Shown: positions 5,665 to 9,548 of the stretch, piece by piece | Layout: each line of letters opens with the position of its first letter | Numbering within the stretch: position 1 is the stretch's first letter | Source: an uncultured Ruminococcus sp. | GTDB taxonomy: Bacteria > Bacillota > Clostridia > Oscillospirales > Acutalibacteraceae | Length of the DNA stretch: 9,548 nt | NCBI GenBank assembly: GCA_937892835.1 | Contig: CALBHM010000277.1 | Coordinates: 1-9,548 of the forward strand | Reading direction: 5' to 3' | Notes under the pieces: generated by a model | Told to the model about the DNA's origin: nothing | What the model saw: only the letters and a program-made list of their open reading frames with translations | Databases searched by the model: none | Made by a program: the position numbers and the translations under genes

Positions 5665-6771
5665 ATGAAAAAGAGAATTACTGCAATTTTGCTTGCGGCC
5701 TTGATGATTTTTTCGTTTTCGGCCTGCAGTAAAAAAGAAGCAGACGACAATAACTCGCCGTCCGACGATACAACGACTGCATCAAAAGTCAGCGATGTAA
5801 AAATTACTCCGTCAGAGGCGAAGCAAACAAAGCTCGTTGACTACAAAACAGCCGACTTTTCAATGAAAATTCCAGAGGGCTGGTCCGTGACGACCGGCGG
5901 AAGCGGAATGTTCCATGCAATCCGTGTAACCGACCCCAAGAATCCGGTTAATCAAATATTTTTCCTGCTCAAGGCTCAGCCGCTTCTCCACAGCGAAACT
6001 GGCAGAGATTACTATAATCAGTCATATCAAATGTACGGCGGAAACTACAATATGATGGCGGCCGCTCCTGTCCTCTCGCCTGCATCTACAGAAAATTTCT
6101 TTAAAATCTATAATTCATACGCTACGTTTGCCAAAACTTACGAGCCGAGCTATTCAAGCTTTGATTTTCCGAGCTTCGGCTCGTTCAAGACCGTTGAAAG
6201 CTTTGCAAGCAGCAGTAGCATGAAGTCGCACGCTATTGACCCCGCCCTGCTCCGTGCGACATTTACCGACACAGCCGGCAACAAGGGCGAAGGCCTTTTT
6301 ACGGCGGATGTAATTGATTTCAGCGGCAACACTGCAAGCGGCTTCGGCATTGACGCAGGCTTTTACATGGTTTATAACATCACCGCAATCACCTGTGAGG
6401 AAAATTCGCTTATCGAATGGAAGGACATTCTTTGTCAATCACTCAGCTCAATTGATTATTCGCAGAGCTATGTCAACAGCGCAATTCAGCAGAGCAATGA
6501 AAGCACGGCAAACGCAATGCAAATCAGGAATGAACTCAGCAGCATTTCCGACGGAATTATGGATTCGTGGGAGAAGCGAAACACAAGTCAGGATATAATA
6601 AGTCAAAAGCAGAGTGATGCGACACTCGGTCTTGAAAGAATTTACGACACCGAAAAGGACGAAATCTACATGGCGAAAAACGGCTGGAGCGACACGAACA
6701 AGGACGAACGTTTTCAGCTTGTCACTGATGACAGCATGTATCTCAAAGCAACATCGGGTACGATTGAATAA
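5665..6771 (+). CDS. Lipoprotein of unknown function with a 'IPEGWSV' (PsbP-like) start
   Basis: A 368-residue predicted lipoprotein. Residues 1-20 are a signal peptide ending in a lipobox (F-S-A-C, Cys21), so it should be processed by signal peptidase II and anchored on the outer face of the membrane. A short acidic/Ser/Thr-rich tether (about 22-45) follows. Residues about 54-265 form the main domain, beginning with ADFSMKIPEGWSV, a pattern common to PsbP/Mog1-like lipoprotein folds. Residues about 270-318 are Gln/Ser/Asn-rich and probably helical. The C-terminal stretch ERIYDTEKDEIYMAKNGW to the end (about 324-368) looks like a small separate module that I recall at the C-terminus of other Firmicute lipoproteins. 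Only two other Cys occur (244, 257). GGGAG lies 8 nt upstream of the ATG. It stands alone between its own promoters and terminator. Function unassigned. Confidence 0.88.
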   Translation: MKKRITAILLAALMIFSFSACSKKEADDNNSPSDDTTTASKVSDVKITPSEAKQTKLVDYKTADFSMKIPEGWSVTTGGSGMFHAIRVTDPKNPVNQIFFLLKAQPLLHSETGRDYYNQSYQMYGGNYNMMAAAPVLSPASTENFFKIYNSYATFAKTYEPSYSSFDFPSFGSFKTVESFASSSSMKSHAIDPALLRATFTDTAGNKGEGLFTADVIDFSGNTASGFGIDAGFYMVYNITAITCEENSLIEWKDILCQSLSSIDYSQSYVNSAIQQSNESTANAMQIRNELSSISDGIMDSWEKRNTSQDIISQKQSDATLGLERIYDTEKDEIYMAKNGWSDTNKDERFQLVTDDSMYLKATSGTIE

Positions 6772-6774
6772 ATA

Positions 6775-6814
6775 AAGCTGCAAATTACAAAAATCTCTGT
6801 AATTTGCGGCTTTT
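6775..6814 (+). terminator. Rho-independent terminator after the lipoprotein gene
   Basis: A 15-bp stem (arms 6775-6789 and 6798-6812, one G-U pair) with an 8-nt loop. The T-run is short and partly inside the stem (6811-6814), then ATCTT. It begins 4 nt after the stop codon. The -35 box of the next gene starts only 4 nt after the T-run. Confidence 0.85.
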
Positions 6815-6817
6815 ATC

Positions 6818-6846
6818 TTGCACTCAAAAAAGTGATATGATACAAT
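6818..6846 (+). promoter_or_regulatory. Predicted promoter of the GH92 gene
   Basis: -35 TTGCAC (6818-6823), a 17-nt spacer and -10 TACAAT (6841-6846), preceded by TGA (extended -10). Predicted start is near 6853, giving a 24-nt leader that contains the GGAGG site. The hexamers are imperfect, so it may be of moderate strength. No clear operator palindrome is seen. Confidence 0.65.
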
Positions 6847-6876
6847 GACTTAACACGATAAATTCGGAGGAAAATC

Positions 6877-8832
6877 ATGGATTATTTGAAATATGTTAAC
6901 ATAAAGCAGGGCACATTTTCCGTCAAACGTTTTTCAAACGGAAACACTCTGCCTCTCGTTCAGCTCCCGTTCGCAATGGCAGGCTATTCGGCTCAGACGG
7001 AATACGACGGCGGCTGGTTCTATCATCCGACCCACCGCAGCCTTGAGGGCGTAAGGCTCACTCATCAGCCGAGTCCGTGGATCTCCGACTACGGCACATT
7101 TCTTTTCACTCCGCAGATGGGTGAGATAAGAGATTCCGTCGGCAGTGCATGGTCAAGCTACCGTCCGGAGGACGCAGTTATGACGCCAAGCTATATGAAG
7201 CTCCGTTTTCTTCGTTCAAGGACGGATTTTGAGCTTACTCCCGGCGAGCGCAGCTGTAAGGTAAGGCTCACCTACCCCGATGGCAGAACTCCGTATTTCA
7301 CGGTTTTCCCTGTTTTCGGCAACTATACTTTTGATTTTGACTTTGAAAACAACCGCCTGCTTTGCACAACGGACGGTGCAAGAGGAGCTTTTCATGAGGG
7401 CTTCAAGACCTATCTTGTCGTTCAATTCAAGTCGAAGCTTGACCAAGAAAAATCATACAAAAAGGACGGCGAATTTATCCATGCCGCACTTTGCGACACG
7501 TCTGTTGAAGCCGACATCGCTTCGTCATACATAAGCTTTGAGCAGGCGATCGAGAACATGAAGCAGGACTGCGCCGACAAGAGCTTTGACGAGCTTCATT
7601 CGGAGGGCAACGACATCTGGAACGAGTATCTTTCGAGAATCGAGATCGACCCAGTTGACGAAAAGCAGATGAAAACATTTTATTCCTGCATGTACAGAAC
7701 GGGACTTTTTCCGCACAAGGCATACGAGATTAACAAAGACGGCAGCAAGCTCCACTATTGCCCGTTTGACGGCAGCACAAGGAGCGGCGTAAGATACACC
7801 GACAACGGCTTTTGGGATACATACAGAACAGAATTTCCGCTTTTTGCAATGATTGCAAAGAAAGAATATGCCGAAATGCTCGAGGGCTTCATTGTTGACT
7901 ACAAGGAGGGCGGCTGGCTGCCGAGATGGCCGTCAATCGGTGAGAGAGGCTGTATGCCCTCTACCCTGCTTGATGCTATCATAGCCGATGCCGCAGTTAA
8001 GGGAATTATCGGCGGCGAACTTCTTGAAACTGCGCTTGAAGGCATGCTTCACCATGCAAACCATGATTCGCACCACCCCGACCTTGGTAGAACGGGTGCG
8101 GAGGCATATGTAAAATACGGCTACGTTCCGGCAGATATTATTGACAACAACTGCGTTAACCTCACCCTCGATGCGGCATACGGCGACTATTGCATAGCGC
8201 AGGTTGCAAAGGTGCTCGGCAAGGACGAAATCGTTGCCGAATACTTGAAACGTTCAAAGAATTACAAAAATCTTTTCGACCCCGAAACGGGCTTTATGAG
8301 GGCAAAAACTACGGACGGAAAATTCAAAGAACCGTTTGACTGCTTCGATTGGGCTAACGAATACACCGAGGGCAGTGCATGGCAGTCGTCATTCTCCGTT
8401 CCACACGATATTGACGGACTTGCCGAGCTTTACGGCGGCAAGGACAAGCTGATTGCAAAGCTTGATGAGCTTTTCTCAACTCCGCCGATCTATTGTACGA
8501 GCGGCTACGGCTCGGAAATTCACGAAATGGCGGAGATGGCTGCGGTCGATTTCGGTCAGTGTGCAATTTCAAATCAACCGAGCTTTCACCTGCCCTATAT
8601 GTTTGCCGCTCTCGGCGAGAAAGAAAAGAGCGAATATTGGGTCAAGAAGCTTTGCGAGGAGGCATTCAGCTACACGGACGACGGCTTCCCCGGTGACGAG
8701 GACAACGGCGCAACGGCGGCATGGTATGTGCTTTCCACGCTCGGAATTTATGACATCTGCCCGGGCAGAAATGAATATATCAGAATCAAAAAGCTTTGCA
8801 AGAACGCAAAAATCCTCGGCAAAGAAATATAA
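6877..8832 (+). CDS. Glycoside hydrolase family 92 alpha-mannosidase, probably alpha-1,2-specific, cytoplasmic
   Basis: A 651-residue GH92 enzyme; the family comprises calcium-dependent inverting exo-alpha-mannosidases. Seen: an N-terminal beta-sandwich part with GNTLPLVQLPFAM (22-34) and LTHQPSPWISDYG (61-73); then a barrel part with TDNGFWDTYRTEFPL (308-322), GGWLPRWP (345-352), YTEGSAWQ (496-503), HEM (549-551), NQPSFH (566-571) and GDEDNG (606-611). From memory of Bacteroides Bt3990, the acid Glu533, the +1 subsite His584-Glu585 and the base pair Asp642/Asp644 map at a constant offset of 35 to E498, H549-E550 and D607/D609, which supports an active alpha-1,2-mannosidase. No signal peptide, so it likely acts inside the cell on imported mannosides. 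It ends about 20 residues after CPGRNEY, shorter than typical relatives. GGAGG lies 6 nt before the ATG. No sugar transporter or regulator is adjacent. Confidence 0.95.
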   Translation: MDYLKYVNIKQGTFSVKRFSNGNTLPLVQLPFAMAGYSAQTEYDGGWFYHPTHRSLEGVRLTHQPSPWISDYGTFLFTPQMGEIRDSVGSAWSSYRPEDAVMTPSYMKLRFLRSRTDFELTPGERSCKVRLTYPDGRTPYFTVFPVFGNYTFDFDFENNRLLCTTDGARGAFHEGFKTYLVVQFKSKLDQEKSYKKDGEFIHAALCDTSVEADIASSYISFEQAIENMKQDCADKSFDELHSEGNDIWNEYLSRIEIDPVDEKQMKTFYSCMYRTGLFPHKAYEINKDGSKLHYCPFDGSTRSGVRYTDNGFWDTYRTEFPLFAMIAKKEYAEMLEGFIVDYKEGGWLPRWPSIGERGCMPSTLLDAIIADAAVKGIIGGELLETALEGMLHHANHDSHHPDLGRTGAEAYVKYGYVPADIIDNNCVNLTLDAAYGDYCIAQVAKVLGKDEIVAEYLKRSKNYKNLFDPETGFMRAKTTDGKFKEPFDCFDWANEYTEGSAWQSSFSVPHDIDGLAELYGGKDKLIAKLDELFSTPPIYCTSGYGSEIHEMAEMAAVDFGQCAISNQPSFHLPYMFAALGEKEKSEYWVKKLCEEAFSYTDDGFPGDEDNGATAAWYVLSTLGIYDICPGRNEYIRIKKLCKNAKILGKEI

Positions 8833-8844
8833 AATCATAAACTT

Positions 8845-8874
8845 TCAGGGTTCGGTTTCCGATCCCTGATTTTT
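8845..8874 (+). terminator. Rho-independent terminator after the GH92 gene
   Basis: Arms 8845-8855 and 8859-8869 form an 11-bp stem with one T-T mismatch and a TTT loop, followed by five T (8870-8874). It starts 12 nt after the stop codon, which supports the stop at 8832 as the real end of the mannosidase gene. Confidence 0.92.
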
Positions 8875-8969
8875 GTTTACTCGTATTGCATGGAGGAAGT
8901 TTGATTGAATTACTTTCGGGACAGAAAATTTCTTGTCTCCCTACAGTGGAGAACATTATAGTCATCGAC

Positions 8970-9026
8970 CCCTACGGAATGTGCTTTATTTTAACAAATC
9001 GTAGGGTGCGATGCCCACATCGCACC
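8970..9026. repeat. Nested palindromic intergenic repeat
   Basis: GGTGCGATG (9005-9013) and CATCGCACC (9018-9026) are a perfect 9-bp inverted repeat around CCCA. In addition CCCTACG (8970-8976) is the inverted copy of CGTAGGG (9000-9006). The two stems share bases 9005-9006, so in RNA they could largely stack or compete. A GTAGGG start followed by a GC-rich palindrome resembles intergenic repeats that I recall from Oscillospiraceae genomes. Copy number cannot be judged from one window. Confidence 0.65.
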
Positions 9027-9087
9027 TTGAAATTCTTCTTTAATTCACCATTTCCTTATCCCCTCCGTCGCTCAGGGGCTTGAATAA

Positions 9088-9129
9088 TTTCTGCTTGGAA
9101 AAGTCAAGAAAAGTGCTAAAAAGCAGAAA
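9088..9129. repeat. 9-bp inverted repeat with direct repeats in the loop
   Basis: TTTCTGCTT (9088-9096) and AAGCAGAAA (9121-9129) are perfect inverted copies with a 24-nt spacer. The spacer contains GAAAAGT twice, at 9098-9104 and 9108-9114. No function is evident. Confidence 0.45.
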
Positions 9130-9226
9130 ACGTTTATATCTGCCTTTATCAAGCCTCATCATAAGCTTCTATGCCGCTTCAAGCTGTGAAAAATCCGATT
9201 ATTTTCCAAAAAAATCATGTAAGTTA

Positions 9227-9255
9227 TTGAAAAGCAAAAATATAAATGATATAAT
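9227..9255 (+). promoter_or_regulatory. Strong predicted promoter of the partial gene at 9319
   Basis: -35 TTGAAA (9227-9232), a 17-nt spacer and a perfect -10 TATAAT (9250-9255), preceded by TGA (extended -10). Predicted start is near 9262, giving a leader of about 57 nt. The leader begins with a small stem-loop potential: GTCT/AGAC at 9268-9278, bracketed by GGTT/AACC at 9261-9264 and 9286-9289. Confidence 0.8.
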
Positions 9256-9318
9256 AAATTGGTTTTAGTCTATCAGACGATAAATAACCGGCAAAATGGA
9301 AAATAAGGAGCTGACAAA

Positions 9319-9548
9319 ATGGCAGAAAATGAGAAAAAGACCGTACCTTCCGTTGAAGGCATGGAAGCTCATATCGACACATGGCGAGGCCTTATTAAAA
9401 ACAAGCAGAGAGGTATTTTCGCCTTTGACGAGCTTGTTGAAATTAAGCTTAAGGCACTCAAAAAGAGAATATACACAGACTTCGAGAACACCGCTCCCTG
9501 GAAGATGCGTGAGTGCATCTACAAGGACATCGGCGACTACGAGTATCT
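9319..9548 (+). CDS. Unrecognised soluble protein, N-terminal 76 codons only
   Basis: An open frame from ATG 9319 to the window edge, with AAGGAG 8 nt upstream and a strong promoter further up. The visible 76 residues are highly charged and apparently helical, with no signal peptide or hydrophobic segment: MAENEKKTVPSVEGMEAH, then IDTWRGLIKNKQRGIFAF, a Lys-rich helix (ELVEIKLKALKKR) and WKMRECIYKDIGDYEYL. I do not recognise a family from this part. Codon use matches the neighbouring genes. Its function cannot be stated. Confidence 0.85.
   Translation, partial: MAENEKKTVPSVEGMEAHIDTWRGLIKNKQRGIFAFDELVEIKLKALKKRIYTDFENTAPWKMRECIYKDIGDYEY

Larger units (their letters stand above)
8875..9226. 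other. Gene-free intergenic stretch with several inverted repeats
   Basis: About 350 nt with no convincing gene on either strand; the short open frames here have poor start signals and no protein-like composition. It holds an imperfect hairpin near 8919-8942 (GGGACAGAAA against a TTTC-TTGT-CTCCC arm with bulges), the nested palindromes at 8970-9026, a CCCCT/AGGGG stem at 9060-9078 and an IR at 9088-9129. The density of palindromes suggests remains of small non-autonomous repeat elements, or a structured RNA. No upstream promoter with good spacing was found for an RNA. Confidence 0.5.

Noticed and set aside
8820..8845. Frameshift or premature stop truncating the GH92 gene
   Set aside because: A well-formed terminator starts 12 nt after the stop, and no continuation of GH92 sequence is seen in any frame downstream.
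8453..8869. Plus-strand open frame of 138 codons in another frame of the GH92 gene
   Set aside because: It is Arg/Ser-rich shadow sequence over conserved GH92 motifs and runs through the terminator at 8845.
8886..9083. Short open frame across the palindromic intergenic region
   Set aside because: It crosses the inverted repeats, has no convincing protein composition, and the nearby GGAGG (about 8891) is not placed before a usable start for it.
9080..9268. 62-codon open frame with a TTG start in the intergenic region
   Set aside because: No ribosome binding site; it runs through the promoter of the next gene and has no recognisable motif.

Overview
The window looks like chromosomal DNA from an anaerobic low-to-mid GC Firmicute, most likely a gut Clostridia of the Oscillospiraceae/Ruminococcus type. 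The basis is the gene order phoH-ybeY-era-yqzL-recO (a Firmicutes arrangement), strong GGAGG-type ribosome binding sites, short U-tailed terminators, a Gram-positive style lipoprotein and an intergenic palindrome of a kind I recall from Oscillospiraceae genomes. The genus assignment is inference.

Left part (1-4000, minus strand): one compact housekeeping operon read right to left from a promoter at about 3970-3998. The order is phoH (PhoH-like ATPase, TTG start), ybeY (rRNA endoribonuclease), era (ribosome-assembly GTPase), a 53-residue YqzL-like gene that is easy to miss, recO (recombination mediator) and the first 188 codons of mutS2, which runs off the left edge. Genes overlap by 4 nt (phoH/ybeY), 1 nt (ybeY/era) and 56 nt (yqzL/recO), so translational coupling is likely. 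The theme is 30S/16S rRNA maturation and ribosome quality control joined to DNA repair.

Middle (4058-6815, plus strand): a divergent promoter drives a 97-residue three-helix membrane protein and then a 323-residue exported or membrane-anchored protein with a Ser/Thr/Pro/Gly/Asp-rich linker. A strong terminator ends this pair at 5460-5492. Tandem promoters then precede a 368-residue lipoprotein of unknown function, which ends in its own terminator. These three are cell-envelope proteins I cannot assign a function to.

Right part (6818-9548, plus strand): a monocistronic GH92 alpha-mannosidase without a signal peptide, with its own promoter and terminator. It keeps the catalytic and +1 subsite residues recalled for the alpha-1,2-mannosidase Bt3990 at a constant numbering offset, but ends early at the C-terminus. 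A roughly 490-bp gene-free stretch follows, holding several inverted repeats, and then a strong promoter and the first 76 codons of an unrecognised soluble protein cut by the right edge.

I see no tRNA, rRNA, CRISPR array, transposase or phage gene. Nothing here amounts to a clear new defence or mobile system. The points most worth a second look are the overlapping yqzL gene, the compact GH92 enzyme, the envelope protein with a repeated linker, the palindromic intergenic element, and the nearly uniform extended -10 promoters with 17-nt spacers.
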